From the NCBI GenBank assembly GCA_035540635.1, contig DATLGH010000034.1:1-64000 (forward strand): a DNA stretch of 64,000 nt. Reading direction: 5' to 3'. Each line of letters begins with the position of its first letter. Within the stretch, counting starts at the first letter, position 1. Positions 6,570 through 15,739 of the stretch are shown one piece after another. Both the position numbers and the translations under genes were made by a program. A model generated the notes under the pieces. It ran no database searches and was not told the DNA's origin. It saw only the letters and a program-made list of their open reading frames with translations. This DNA is from Egibacteraceae bacterium (GTDB taxonomy: Bacteria; Actinomycetota; Nitriliruptoria; Euzebyales; Egibacteraceae).

Positions 6570-7358
6570 ATGGCAAGACGGATACTCGGTATCGTGGCGG
6601 CGGTGGTGCTCGCCGCGGTCGGCACGGGCGTGCTAGTGCTGTACGTGCAGGGCGCCGAGCAGCGCGCCCTGGCCGGTGAGCGCACCGTCGACGTGCTCGT
6701 CGTGCAGGCGCCCATCAAGAAGGGCACGACCGCCGAGCAGTTGGCGGGTCTGGTCGAGTCCAGCAAGATCCCGGCCAAGGTGCAGGCCATCGACAGCGTC
6801 AGCAGCCTCGACGAGCTCGACGGCAAGGTCGCCGCAGTGGACCTCGTGGTCGGCGAGCAGCTCGTCGCCACGCGCTTCGTCGAACCGGCGCAGCTGGCTC
6901 GTACCGGCTCCGTGGACATCCCCGACGGTCTGCAGCAGGTGACCCTGTCGCTGGAGCCGCAGCGGGCTGTCGGCGGCCGGCTCGCGCCGGGGGACACGGT
7001 CGGGGTGTTCATCTCCTTCGCGCCGTTCGACCTGGAGGGCGTCATCCTATCGGACGAGGAGGGGAACACCGCGGAGGTCAGCAAGACACCGAACACCACA
7101 CACCTCACTTTCCACAAGGTCCTGGTGACCAACGTCCAGGGCGAGGCCGCGCCCGCAGCCGAGGACGACGAGGACGCCACCACCGGTCCCACGCCCGCAC
7201 CCGGCGGGAGCTACCTGATCACCCTGGCGGTCGACGCGGCCCAAGCCGAGCGGATCGTCTTCGCCGCCGAGTTCGGGCTCCTGTGGCTGTCCAACGAGCC
7301 GGGCGCCGCCGTTGAGGACGGGACCGAGATCCGCACGAGAGGAAACGTGTACCCATGA
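6570..7358 (+). CDS. cpaB: Flp pilus assembly protein CpaB/RcpC
   Basis: Protein of 262 residues. An N-terminal membrane anchor (RILGIVAAVVLAAVGTGVLV) is followed by a SAF-like domain (VLVVQAPIKKGTTAEQL) and the CpaB C-terminal region with LAPGDTVGVFISF. An acidic linker (AAEDDEDATTG) precedes the last domain. CpaB is a periplasmic or extracytoplasmic part of the Tad machine; in a monoderm it probably supports the pilus through the wall. ATG at 6570 follows an AAAGGAAAG ribosome site. It starts the assembly gene cluster and overlaps cpaE (ATGA). Confidence 0.88.
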   Translation: MARRILGIVAAVVLAAVGTGVLVLYVQGAEQRALAGERTVDVLVVQAPIKKGTTAEQLAGLVESSKIPAKVQAIDSVSSLDELDGKVAAVDLVVGEQLVATRFVEPAQLARTGSVDIPDGLQQVTLSLEPQRAVGGRLAPGDTVGVFISFAPFDLEGVILSDEEGNTAEVSKTPNTTHLTFHKVLVTNVQGEAAPAAEDDEDATTGPTPAPGGSYLITLAVDAAQAERIVFAAEFGLLWLSNEPGAAVEDGTEIRTRGNVYP

Positions 7359-8563
7359 CCGACAGCCGCATCGTGCTGGCGACCACCGACCCCGACTACG
7401 AGCGCCGCCTGCGCAGCGCCTACGCGGGGGCGCTCAACGGTGACCTGCGTACGCTCTCCGACGAGGTGCTCGGCCTGCCGGCATCCCAGATCGTCGAGGC
7501 GATCGCCGGGGGCTCGTCCCCCGTCGAGGTCCTCGCCCTGGGCCCGGGCTTGCCGGTCGAGGAATCACTCGAGCTGGCGCGCCGCTTCGACCTCGACCAT
7601 CCCGAAGTCAGCGTCGTGCTCATCACCCGGCCCTCAGCCGACTTGTGGGCCAAAGCCGCACGCTCCGGCGTGCGCGACATCCTCGATCCCGACGCCGACT
7701 CCGCGGAGCTCCTCGACGTCATGGAGCGGGCCAGCCAGAGCGCCGTGCGGCGCCGGGCCAGCTTCGCCGGGGACCCCGATGCCGCAGACGCCACCCCCGG
7801 TCATATCATCACCATCGTCTCTCCGAAGGGCGGGTCCGGCAAGACCACCGTGGCGACCAACCTGGCCGTGGGCCTGGCCCAGGTCGCACCCGGAGAGGCC
7901 GTGATCGTCGACCTCGACCTGCAGTTCGGCGACGTGGCGGGGGCGTTGCAGCTCATCCCCGAGCACACCATGGCCGATGCCGCCCGCACCCCAGACCTCC
8001 TGGACGCCACCGCCCTCAAGGTGCTGCTCACCCCCCACAGCAGCGGGCTGTACGCGCTGTGCGCCCCCGACTCACCCGCCGAGGGCGAACTGATCACCGG
8101 CGAGGCCGTCACGGCGATCCTGCGGCGCCTCAGCGAGAACTTCCGCTACGTCATCATCGACTCCTCCGCAGGCCTGACGGAAGCGACCCTCTCGGCGCTC
8201 GAGGCGTCCACGGACATCATGCTGATGTGCTCCATGGACGTGCCCAGCGTGCGCAGCCTGCGCAAGGTCGTCGTGGCACTGGACCAGCTGCATATGACCA
8301 GCCAGCGCCGTCACCTGGTGCTCAACCGCGCCGACACTCGCGTCGGCATGTCCGCACAGGACGTCGAAGCCACCGTCGGGCTGCCCGTCGACGTCGCCGT
8401 GGCCAGCAGCAGAGCCGTTCCCCTCGCCATCAACCAGGGCATCCCGCTGGTGCTCAGCGACGCCAAGCACCCCGTGTCCAAGCAGCTTGCGCAGCTTGTC
8501 GGGCGGTTCGTGGAGCAGCCGGCCAGAGCCGGGCGGTTCGGCAAGCGGAGGAGCACCCGATGA
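7355..8563 (+). CDS. cpaE: Tad pilus localisation ATPase CpaE/TadZ
   Basis: MinD/ParA-type ATPase of 402 residues. Residues 1-130 form a receiver-like domain without a phospho-acceptor (VLALGPGLP where the Asp would be), as in other CpaE/TadZ proteins. The deviant Walker A SPKGGSGKTT lies at 156-165, with IVDLDLQFGDVAG as the signature A' region and YVIIDSSAG as Walker B. TadZ marks the cell site where the pilus is built. Coupled to cpaB and cpaF by 4-bp overlaps. Confidence 0.93.
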   Translation: MTDSRIVLATTDPDYERRLRSAYAGALNGDLRTLSDEVLGLPASQIVEAIAGGSSPVEVLALGPGLPVEESLELARRFDLDHPEVSVVLITRPSADLWAKAARSGVRDILDPDADSAELLDVMERASQSAVRRRASFAGDPDAADATPGHIITIVSPKGGSGKTTVATNLAVGLAQVAPGEAVIVDLDLQFGDVAGALQLIPEHTMADAARTPDLLDATALKVLLTPHSSGLYALCAPDSPAEGELITGEAVTAILRRLSENFRYVIIDSSAGLTEATLSALEASTDIMLMCSMDVPSVRSLRKVVVALDQLHMTSQRRHLVLNRADTRVGMSAQDVEATVGLPVDVAVASSRAVPLAINQGIPLVLSDAKHPVSKQLAQLVGRFVEQPARAGRFGKRRSTR

Positions 8564-9984
8564 GGCTGTCAGACCGCCTGAGCCAGGTCAACGGGGGCAC
8601 GCCGAGGGCGAACCCCACCGAGCACCGCGTGCTGCCGCTGCCGGCGCCACCAGAGGAGCCGGCGACTGACCCGCTGGTCGAGCTGAAGCAGCGCGCCGAG
8701 CAGTCGCTGTTCTCCCGGCTCGGGGCCCGCCTGTACGACGCATCACTCAGCGAGGAGCAGCTGCACACCTTCGTGCGCCAGGAGCTCAGTAAGGTGATCG
8801 CCGAGGAGCGCGCGCCCCTCTCCGACACCGAGCGGGACAACCTCGTCAGCGCCATCAGCGAGAACGTCCTCGGTTACGGGCCGGTGCAGCCGTTCCTCGA
8901 CGACCCCAGCGTGACCGAGGTGATGGTCAACGCGGAGAAGCGCATCTACATCGAGCGCGCGGGCAAGCTCGAGCGGACCAGCGCGCGGTTCTTCTCCGAC
9001 GACCACCTGCGGCGCGTGATCGAGCGCATCGTCAGCCAGGTCGGCCGCCGCATCGACGAGTCCTCCCCCATGGTCGACGCGCGCCTGCCCGACGGGTCGC
9101 GGGTCAACGCCATCATTCCCCCGCTGTCGGTGGACGGACCGACCCTGACCATCCGCAAGTTCGCCGCGGACCCCTACCAGACCGACGACCTCGTCGGCTT
9201 CGGCACCATGACCCCCGAGATCGCCGAACTGCTCGCCGCGTGCGTGCAGGGACGACTGAACATCCTGGTTTCCGGCGGGACCGGCACCGGCAAGACGACG
9301 ATGCTGAACGTCATCTCCTCGTTCGTGCCGCCTGGGGAGCGGATCGTGACCATCGAGGACTCCGTCGAGCTCCAGCTGCACCAAGACCACGTCGTCCGCC
9401 TCGAGGCCCGCCCGCCCAACATCGAAGGCAAGGGCGCGGTCGGCATCCGCGACCTGGTGCGCAACGCCCTGCGCATGCGCCCCGACCGCATCATCGTCGG
9501 CGAGGTCCGTGGCGGCGAGGCCCTCGACATGCTCCAGGCCATGAACACCGGCCACGACGGGTCACTGACGACCCTGCACGCCAACACCCCCCGCGACGCC
9601 ATCGCTCGCCTTGAAACCATGGTGCTGATGGCGGGCATGGACCTGCCGATGCGGGCCATCCGCGAGCAGATCTCCTCCGCAATCGACGTCATGGTGCACG
9701 TCACACGGCTGCGCGACGGGAGCCGGCGCATCACCCATGTCACCGAGGTGCACGGCATGGAGGGCGACGTCGTCACCCTCCAGGACATCTTCACGTTTGA
9801 CTACTCCGCAGGCATCGACGAGAGCGGCCGCTACCGCGGTGGCCAGCGTCCCACCGGCATCCGCCCGGCGTTCACCGAGCAGCTCAGCCACTACGGCATC
9901 CAGCTGCCGGTGCGCCTGTTCGGCCAGCCGGACAACGCCGCGGTCATCGAGGCCCTGCGCCCCGGCCGCCGGCCGCTGCCATGA
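8560..9984 (+). CDS. cpaF: Tad pilus motor ATPase CpaF/TadA
   Basis: Secretion-superfamily ATPase of 474 residues that powers Flp pilus extension (and probably retraction). Walker A GGTGTGKTT is at 239-247, with the Asp-box region RIVTIEDSVELQL, Walker B RPDRIIVGEVRGGEALDML and the His box SLTTLHANTP. The N-terminal domain (about residues 40-200) matches CpaF. Start ATG at 8560 overlaps the cpaE stop; a longer upstream frame is antisense noise. The hexamer would act with TadB and TadC, which follow directly. Confidence 0.96.
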   Translation: MRLSDRLSQVNGGTPRANPTEHRVLPLPAPPEEPATDPLVELKQRAEQSLFSRLGARLYDASLSEEQLHTFVRQELSKVIAEERAPLSDTERDNLVSAISENVLGYGPVQPFLDDPSVTEVMVNAEKRIYIERAGKLERTSARFFSDDHLRRVIERIVSQVGRRIDESSPMVDARLPDGSRVNAIIPPLSVDGPTLTIRKFAADPYQTDDLVGFGTMTPEIAELLAACVQGRLNILVSGGTGTGKTTMLNVISSFVPPGERIVTIEDSVELQLHQDHVVRLEARPPNIEGKGAVGIRDLVRNALRMRPDRIIVGEVRGGEALDMLQAMNTGHDGSLTTLHANTPRDAIARLETMVLMAGMDLPMRAIREQISSAIDVMVHVTRLRDGSRRITHVTEVHGMEGDVVTLQDIFTFDYSAGIDESGRYRGGQRPTGIRPAFTEQLSHYGIQLPVRLFGQPDNAAVIEALRPGRRPLP

Positions 9985-11861
9985 GACACCGTTACGCCTT
10001 CGCGGGGGTCGCAGCAGTGGTGTTCGCGCTGGCCCTCGCGCCGGCGCTCGCAGCCGAGACGATCGACACCGACGGTCTGAGCATCACCGCGGTCGACACG
10101 ACCGATCATCCTGAGGTCAGGGTCACGGTCAGCGCATCGCGGGATCAGGTCGGTCCCGACCTGCCAGCGGAGGCCTTCAGCCTCACCGAGGGCGGGCAGG
10201 ATCGTGAAGTCGCCGTCCAAACACTGCCCCCTGATGAGCGCCAGGTTGTGGTCGCCATCGATGCCTCCGGCAGCATGGGCGTCGAACCAATGGAGGCCGC
10301 CAAAGCCGCCGCTGCGACGTTCGTGCAGCGGCTGCCAGAGGGGACGCGTGCCGCGGTCATCGAGTTCAGCGCGGATGCCAGGGTGGTAAGCCCCCTGTCG
10401 GCCGATGTCGCCGCGCACGTCGCGGCCATCGGTGGCATGTCGGCCGACGGTGGCACGGCGTTGTACGACGCGATCGCCGCCAGCCTGGAGCAGTTCGAGG
10501 GTGGCGACGGCCAGGCGCTCGTCCTGTTGTCCGACGGCGGCGACACGGAAAGCGCCCTCGCCCTCGACCAGATCGAGGCGCGCGTCAGGGCCTCCGGTGC
10601 CACCCTCTACATCGTCGGGCTGGAGACCGAGGCGACCGACACCGCGGCCCTCCAGCGCCTGGCCCTCGCCGGCAACGGTCGCGTCGTTTCCGCGACCGAG
10701 CCCGCTCAACTCGCGAGCATGTACGACATCATCGCGGAAGACATCATCGCGGCAGAACCACGCGACAACTACCTGCTGACCTACCGTTCCAACGTCCGGG
10801 GGCCTGTCGACCTGAGCGTCGTAGTAGCCCACCAGGCCGGCCTCTCCGAGGTGACCAGCCGGGTGACCATGCCCTCCCCGCCGGTCGTGGCCTTCGCACC
10901 CAGCATCCTGGCATCACCATGGACCCTTGCGGTCGGCGCGGCCATGGTGTTCATCGCCATCGGCCTGCTCATGCTCGTCGCCCTCTGGCCGGGCGAGGTG
11001 CGCTCGATTCTCTCCGTGCGCAGAGCGCACGACACGACGGGGGCACCCACGATCCCGGGCATGGCCTCGTTGGCCAACCGGGCGACCCTGGTGGTCGACC
11101 GCGCCCTCACCCGCCGGAGCTGGACTCCGTCGCTGAACGCCAGCCTGGAGCGTGCCGCCATCGCCCTGCGCCCGGCTGAGTTCGTCCTGCTGACCGGCTG
11201 CGCCGTGATCACCGCGTTCGCGGCCGGGCTGCTGTTCGGCGGGTTCCTGCTGGGTCTGATGCTGAGCGCAGTCGTGGTGATTGTGGCCTTCCTGGGCTTG
11301 AAGGCCCTGGGGGAACGCCGACGTGCGAGGTTCGCTGATCAGCTCGGCGAGACCCTCCAGCTACTCTCCGGCAGCCTCCGCGCCGGCTACAGCCTCCTGC
11401 AGGCCGTCGACGCCGTCGCCCGCGAGGCCGACTCCCCCACCGCCGAGGAGTTCCGGCGCATCGTGGTCGAGACCAGGCTCGGGCGCGAGCTCGACGACGC
11501 CCTGGAGGCCATGGACAACCGGATCGGCAGCGAGGACCTCCAGTGGGTGGTGCAAGCGATCACCATCCACCGCGAGGTCGGCGGTGACCTCGCGCAGGTC
11601 CTCGACACCGTCGCGGGGACCATCCGGGAACGCAACCAGATCCGCCGCCAGGTCAAGGCGCTGTCCGCCGAGGGCAAACTCTCCGCGATCGTGCTCTACG
11701 GCCTGCCGTTCGGCGTGGCTGGCTTCGTGGCCCTTACGAATCCCTCCTACCTCGCCCCTCTGGTGAGGGAGCCGATGGGATGGGCGATGCTGGCCGTGGG
11801 CGGGCTCCTGCTGGCGGTCGGCGGCGTCTGGCTGCGCAAGGTCGTCCGGATCACGTTCTAG
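9981..11861 (+). CDS. tadB: VWA domain fused to TadB pilus platform protein
   Basis: Two-part protein of 626 residues. A signal sequence (MRHRYAFAGVAAVVFALALA) leads to a von Willebrand A domain with an intact MIDAS motif, DASGSMG at 94-100, plus DGGTALYDA and LLSDGGDTES as the other metal-site loops. A transmembrane segment near 308-330 follows. The second half is the TadB-type T2SSF domain (LGETLQLLSGSLRAGYSLLQ, EVGGDLAQVLDTVAGTIRER) with more membrane helices. Ordinary TadB is about 300 residues and lacks the VWA. The topology puts the VWA outside the cell, where metal-dependent adhesion or pilin contacts are possible. Overlaps cpaF by 4 bp. Confidence 0.93.
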   Translation: MRHRYAFAGVAAVVFALALAPALAAETIDTDGLSITAVDTTDHPEVRVTVSASRDQVGPDLPAEAFSLTEGGQDREVAVQTLPPDERQVVVAIDASGSMGVEPMEAAKAAAATFVQRLPEGTRAAVIEFSADARVVSPLSADVAAHVAAIGGMSADGGTALYDAIAASLEQFEGGDGQALVLLSDGGDTESALALDQIEARVRASGATLYIVGLETEATDTAALQRLALAGNGRVVSATEPAQLASMYDIIAEDIIAAEPRDNYLLTYRSNVRGPVDLSVVVAHQAGLSEVTSRVTMPSPPVVAFAPSILASPWTLAVGAAMVFIAIGLLMLVALWPGEVRSILSVRRAHDTTGAPTIPGMASLANRATLVVDRALTRRSWTPSLNASLERAAIALRPAEFVLLTGCAVITAFAAGLLFGGFLLGLMLSAVVVIVAFLGLKALGERRRARFADQLGETLQLLSGSLRAGYSLLQAVDAVAREADSPTAEEFRRIVVETRLGRELDDALEAMDNRIGSEDLQWVVQAITIHREVGGDLAQVLDTVAGTIRERNQIRRQVKALSAEGKLSAIVLYGLPFGVAGFVALTNPSYLAPLVREPMGWAMLAVGGLLLAVGGVWLRKVVRITF

Positions 11862-11872
11862 GGAGTTGCCCG

Positions 11873-12808
11873 ATGCCCATCCCGGTCCTTCTCGCCGCTG
11901 CCGCCGTCGCCGGCTCCCTGCCGCTGCTGTGGTGGGCCATCGCCGGCACCCGCGACCGCGCACGCCACGCCGTGGCCCACAACCTCGCCGGGGGCCTCGT
12001 CTCCACCGACCTGCGCCAGGCCGCCCTGGTGCGCGGCGCCGGCGAGCGGGCCGTGCGTCCCGCTCTCGCGTCGCTCGCCGAGCGCAGCCGCCGCTTGACC
12101 CCGGCCGGGTGGCTCGCCGCGCTCGAACGGCGCCTGGCACTGGCCGGTCGCCCGGCCGCCTGGCCGCTGGAGCGCGTTTTGGTCGTGAAACTGCTACTTG
12201 GCGCGGCCGGCGTGGTCTTCGGGATCTTGCTGTTCAGCACCAACGTCTCGCTGCGGTGGTTCGTCGGCGGTGTGGCAGCAGCCCTCCTCGCCTACTTCAC
12301 CCCCGACCTGCTCCTCTACAGCAAAGGCACCGAGCGAGCGCAAGCCATCCAGCTGAAGCTGCCCGACACCCTCGATCAGATGTCGATCTGCGTGGAGGCA
12401 GGTCTTGGCTTCGAGGCCGCGATGGCTCGGGCCGGCCGGACGGGGGACGGCCCGCTGGCCGATGAATTGATGCGCACCCTCCAGGAGATGCAGGTCGGCG
12501 TGAAGCGCACGCAGGCGCTGCGCAATCTCGCGGACCGTACGAACGTGGCGGACCTGCGCCACTTCGTCCTGGCGGTCATCCAGGCGGAGTCCTACGGCGT
12601 CCCGACCGCCGACGTGCTGCGCACGCAGGCCGCCGAGCAGCGCGTGAAGCGCCGCCAGCGCGCCGAAGAGAAGGCCATGAAGATCCCGGTCAAGGTCATC
12701 TTCCCCCTGATCTTCTGCATCCTGCCGGTGCTTTTCATCGTCATCCTCGGCCCCGCGGTCATCAACATTTCCCAGACGCTGTTCGGCGCCGGGGGGCTCG
12801 GGGGGTGA
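11873..12808 (+). CDS. tadC: Tad pilus platform protein TadC
   Basis: T2SSF-family inner-membrane protein of 311 residues, partner of TadB. Hydrophobic segments lie near the N-terminus, around residues 100-150 and at the C-terminus (PVKVIFPLIFCILPVLFIVI). The conserved cytoplasmic region reads LKLPDTLDQMSICVEAGLGFEAAM and LRHFVLAVIQAESYGVPTADVL. GGGAG lies just before ATG 11873. The stop overlaps the GTG of the next gene, which ties that ATPase to the pilus operon. Confidence 0.93.
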   Translation: MPIPVLLAAAAVAGSLPLLWWAIAGTRDRARHAVAHNLAGGLVSTDLRQAALVRGAGERAVRPALASLAERSRRLTPAGWLAALERRLALAGRPAAWPLERVLVVKLLLGAAGVVFGILLFSTNVSLRWFVGGVAAALLAYFTPDLLLYSKGTERAQAIQLKLPDTLDQMSICVEAGLGFEAAMARAGRTGDGPLADELMRTLQEMQVGVKRTQALRNLADRTNVADLRHFVLAVIQAESYGVPTADVLRTQAAEQRVKRRQRAEEKAMKIPVKVIFPLIFCILPVLFIVILGPAVINISQTLFGAGGLGG

Positions 12809-13794
12809 GCGTCCCACGCACGGTCGCACGCGTCCTCGAAGACCTCCGAGCGGGGTCACCGGGCCGACGCACCGGGCCGCTGACGGCGTTTCCTACCGGA
12901 TTCATGCCGCTCGACGAGGTGCTCGACGACGGCCTGCGCGCCCATGACCTCTTGCTCATGGGTGGCGTGCCGGGCGTCGGCAAGACCGTGGCGGCGCTGC
13001 AGATGGCCCGCAACATGGCCGCCGCCGGCAGCACGGCCATCTACGCGTGCTACGAGCACGACGAGGTCGACCTGCTCGGCCGGCTGCTGCTTCTGGAGCT
13101 CGGCGCCCTCGCGCGTCGGGAAGACGCCGTCGTGCTCGACAAGCTTCGCGTCGTCGTGCGGGAAGCCGCGCAGGGCCTGCGCAGCCTCGACGTCGTCGGT
13201 GAAGGACGGGCGCTGCTCGACGCGGCGCGCGACGCCATTGCTGACTACGCCGACCGCCTCCTGCTCGTGTGCGCCTCCGGCCGCCATACCGGCGTTGCCG
13301 AACTCGAGCAGCTCGTGACCGAACACGGCAACGGCACCGCGGCGCTGTTCGTCGACTACCTGCAGAAGGTGGCGGTCAAGCCTGATCCCCGTGACGAGGG
13401 CGAGAAGGTCACCGCGATCGCCGAAGGGCTGAAGGAGCTCGCGCTCGCCCACGACTGCCCGGTCGTCGCGGTCGTCGCCGCCGACCGGGCGTCGCTCGAC
13501 GCGCGCCGGCTGCGCATGCACCATCTGCGCGGCTCGTCGGCGCTCGCCTATGAAAGCGACGTCGTCCTCATCCTCAACGAGAAGTTCTCCTGCGTGTCGA
13601 AGGTGCACCTGGCCTACGACGCGCGGCGCGCCGAGACCTACCGCCACTACGCGGTGTGGAGCATCGAGAAGAACCGCAGCGGCCCCACGGGGGTCGACCT
13701 GGAGTTCCGCAAGGACTTCGCCCACTACCGCTTCGACCCGCTCGGCGGCCACGTCGCTGAGCGGCTCGTCGACGAGCGCTTCGACGTCGACTGA
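12805..13794 (+). CDS. DnaB C-terminal-like RecA-fold ATPase coupled to tadC
   Basis: Protein of 329 residues resembling only the helicase (C-terminal) half of DnaB. TGFMPLDEVLDDGLRAHDLL matches the family's entry strand, Walker A GVPGVGKT is at 54-61, and YEHDE follows in the position of DnaB's SLEM loop. Walker B LFVDYLQK is at 181-188, close to DnaB's IDYLQ. LKELALAHDCPVVAVVA and LRGSSALAYESDVVLILN match the H3/H4 regions. The N-terminal collar domain is absent. The GTG start overlaps the tadC stop (GTGA). No other replication gene is near, so a role in pilus biogenesis or its regulation is plausible but unproven. Confidence 0.85.
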   Translation: MSVPRTVARVLEDLRAGSPGRRTGPLTAFPTGFMPLDEVLDDGLRAHDLLLMGGVPGVGKTVAALQMARNMAAAGSTAIYACYEHDEVDLLGRLLLLELGALARREDAVVLDKLRVVVREAAQGLRSLDVVGEGRALLDAARDAIADYADRLLLVCASGRHTGVAELEQLVTEHGNGTAALFVDYLQKVAVKPDPRDEGEKVTAIAEGLKELALAHDCPVVAVVAADRASLDARRLRMHHLRGSSALAYESDVVLILNEKFSCVSKVHLAYDARRAETYRHYAVWSIEKNRSGPTGVDLEFRKDFAHYRFDPLGGHVAERLVDERFDVD

Positions 13795-13796
13795 CG

Positions 13797-15311
13797 ATGA
13801 GCCGGTCCAAGCCGCTCGGCCTCCTCCTCGCGGCCAGCCTCCTGCTCACCGCCTGCGGGCTCACGCAGCCGGCTCCCGAGGCGCTGCCCGCCGAGGAAGA
13901 GGCCACGGTGGACCCGACCGAGCCGCCCGAGGAACCACTCGAGAGCACGCTCGTGTGGACACCGTGCGAGGAGCCCTTCGAGTGCTCCACGCTGCCGGTG
14001 CCCCGCGACTACGGCCAGCCCGACGGCCCGACCGTCACGCTCGCGCTCATCCGCCTGCCGGCGCCTGCGGCCGCGCGGCGCATCGGCTCGCTCGTCGTCA
14101 ACCCCGGCGGCCCGGGCGGCTCGGGCGTCGACTTCGTCCGCCAGGCGGGGGTGGAGACGTTCCCCGCCGAGCTGCGCGCCCGGTTCGACATCGTCGGGTT
14201 CGACCCGCGCGGCGTCGCCGCGAGCGAGGGCATCGCCTGCGACCAGGAGGCGGTCGCGCGCTTCGCCGGCACGCTCACCAGCGGCGTCGCCGACGTGCTC
14301 GCCGCCGCGCAGCGCTTCGCCGCCGGTTGCGCGGCACACGGCGGCGAGCTGCTCCCGCACGTGGCCACGCCGAACGTCGCCGCCGACCTCGACCTGCTCC
14401 GCGAAGCCCTGGGCGACCGCCGCCTGACCTACCTCGGCTACTCCTACGGCACGCTCATCGGCGCGATGTACGCCGAGCGCTACCCCGACAAGGTCCGCGC
14501 GATCGTGCTCGACGGCGCGGTCGACCCGGCGCAGGACGTCGTCGCCCGCGCCCGCGACAAGGCCGCCGCCACCGAGGTCGCGCTGCAGGACTTCCTGCAG
14601 TGGTGCAGGGACGAAGAGTGCTCGATGAGCGCCGTCGGGGAGCCGTCGATGGTGTGGGCCGCGGTGCTCGCCGCCCTCCAGCGGGGATCGGTGCCCGCAC
14701 CGCTGCTCGGCGCCGGGCGCAGCATGAACCGCGGGGAGGCGATGTTCACCACCTCGGCGCTGCTCGCCGACCGCGCCGACGGTTGGCCGCTGCTCGCCGA
14801 GGCCCTCGCCATGGTCGCCGGCGACCACGACGCGAGCCTCCTGCTGGGGATGTTCGACGCCCTGAGCGGCCGCGACGCCGAGGCCGAGGAGCTGTCCGGC
14901 TTCGAGTTCGGCCAGCTCATGGCCGTCAACTGCCTCGACCTGCCGGCGCCGCCCGCCGAGGAGTACCCGCGCCTGCTCGCCGAGATGGAGGGCGTCTCCC
15001 CGCTGTTCGGCGCGGTGACGCTGCTGTCGTGGGCGCCGTGCAGCTACTGGCCGGTGCCCCCCGTGCGCCAGGCCGCGCCGATCCACGCGCCCGGCAGCCC
15101 GCCGCTCGTCGTCATCGGCACCCGCAACGACGGGGTCACGCCCTACGCCTGGTCGGAGGCGCTCGCCGGCCAGCTCGACAACGCCGTGCTGTTCACCCGC
15201 GACGGCGACACCCACACCGCGTTCGGCGGCGCGAACGTGTGCACCGACCGGGCGATCATGGGCTACCTGCTCGAGGAGCAGCCGCCCGAGGCCGGCAAGT
15301 CCTGCGGCTGA
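13797..15311 (+). CDS. Secreted lipoprotein alpha/beta hydrolase, tripeptidyl aminopeptidase (TAP) type
   Basis: Hydrolase of 504 residues with a lipoprotein signal (LLAASLLLTACG, lipid-modified Cys20). An acidic linker leads to an alpha/beta-hydrolase fold: NPGGPGGSG oxyanion motif, nucleophile Ser216 in GYSYGT, Asp in GTRNDGVTP and His in DGDTHTAFGG. The C-terminal TAP-like domain is typical of Streptomyces SlpD/SlpE and mycobacterial homologues that cleave N-terminal peptides. It begins two bases after the DnaB-like gene without a visible ribosome site, so it may be translated by coupling. Its last ~50 bases are duplicated at 16304-16355. Confidence 0.88.
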   Translation: MSRSKPLGLLLAASLLLTACGLTQPAPEALPAEEEATVDPTEPPEEPLESTLVWTPCEEPFECSTLPVPRDYGQPDGPTVTLALIRLPAPAAARRIGSLVVNPGGPGGSGVDFVRQAGVETFPAELRARFDIVGFDPRGVAASEGIACDQEAVARFAGTLTSGVADVLAAAQRFAAGCAAHGGELLPHVATPNVAADLDLLREALGDRRLTYLGYSYGTLIGAMYAERYPDKVRAIVLDGAVDPAQDVVARARDKAAATEVALQDFLQWCRDEECSMSAVGEPSMVWAAVLAALQRGSVPAPLLGAGRSMNRGEAMFTTSALLADRADGWPLLAEALAMVAGDHDASLLLGMFDALSGRDAEAEELSGFEFGQLMAVNCLDLPAPPAEEYPRLLAEMEGVSPLFGAVTLLSWAPCSYWPVPPVRQAAPIHAPGSPPLVVIGTRNDGVTPYAWSEALAGQLDNAVLFTRDGDTHTAFGGANVCTDRAIMGYLLEEQPPEAGKSCG

Positions 15312-15496
15312 CGTTCCTGCGATGGAGACTGCCCGTACCGCCAGAGGTGGTCCGGTCAGTCGTCGAACCGGCTCGGCAGCCCACGTTCACGCTGATCCGC
15401 CTCGACCGGGCAGGGGATCGTGGTCACGAAGTCCTCGCTGCCTGGCAAGGCGTCAAGCGGCCTGATTCGTACTACCCACTCCGCTTGGTAGCCGCC
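15312..15496. other. Non-coding or decayed stretch
   Basis: About 185 bases after the TAP stop. GC is lower than in nearby genes, and I see no frame with convincing coding bias, no terminator and no recognisable domain. It sits between the two duplicated elements described nearby and may be leftover sequence from rearrangement. Confidence 0.4.
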
Positions 15497-15571
15497 TCAG
15501 TAGCCGACCGCGGTCGCCAGCAACGCCACCGACCACAGGGCGAACGCCGCGGCCATCTTCGATCGGTCCAT
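15497..15571 (-). pseudogene. Truncated copy of small membrane protein
   Basis: ATG (complement of 15569-15571) follows a good purine-rich ribosome site and encodes MDRSKMAAAFALWSVALLAT then AVGY and TGA, 24 residues. The full-length relative at 16372-16554 reads MDRMTLGAVFALWSLAFLAA then AVGYWYVMLG. The copies share upstream sequence (GACGAGAGGGG) but diverge exactly where the stop appears (TGA against TGG). It is either a truncated duplicate or a one-helix short form. Confidence 0.6.
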
Positions 15572-15739
15572 GCCGACCCCCCTCTCGTCCGGCGGGCCCC
15601 GCGGGCGTCGATAGTCACTCCTCCTGGCACGGACTCGGGACCTCGAGGGTCCCGGGGCTCGTCCACAGTCGGCCGGCGCATCGGGTGGCGGCGTACGCTG
15701 GCGCCCATAGCGTCGCTCCATGTGACCAGGAGGCAGCCG

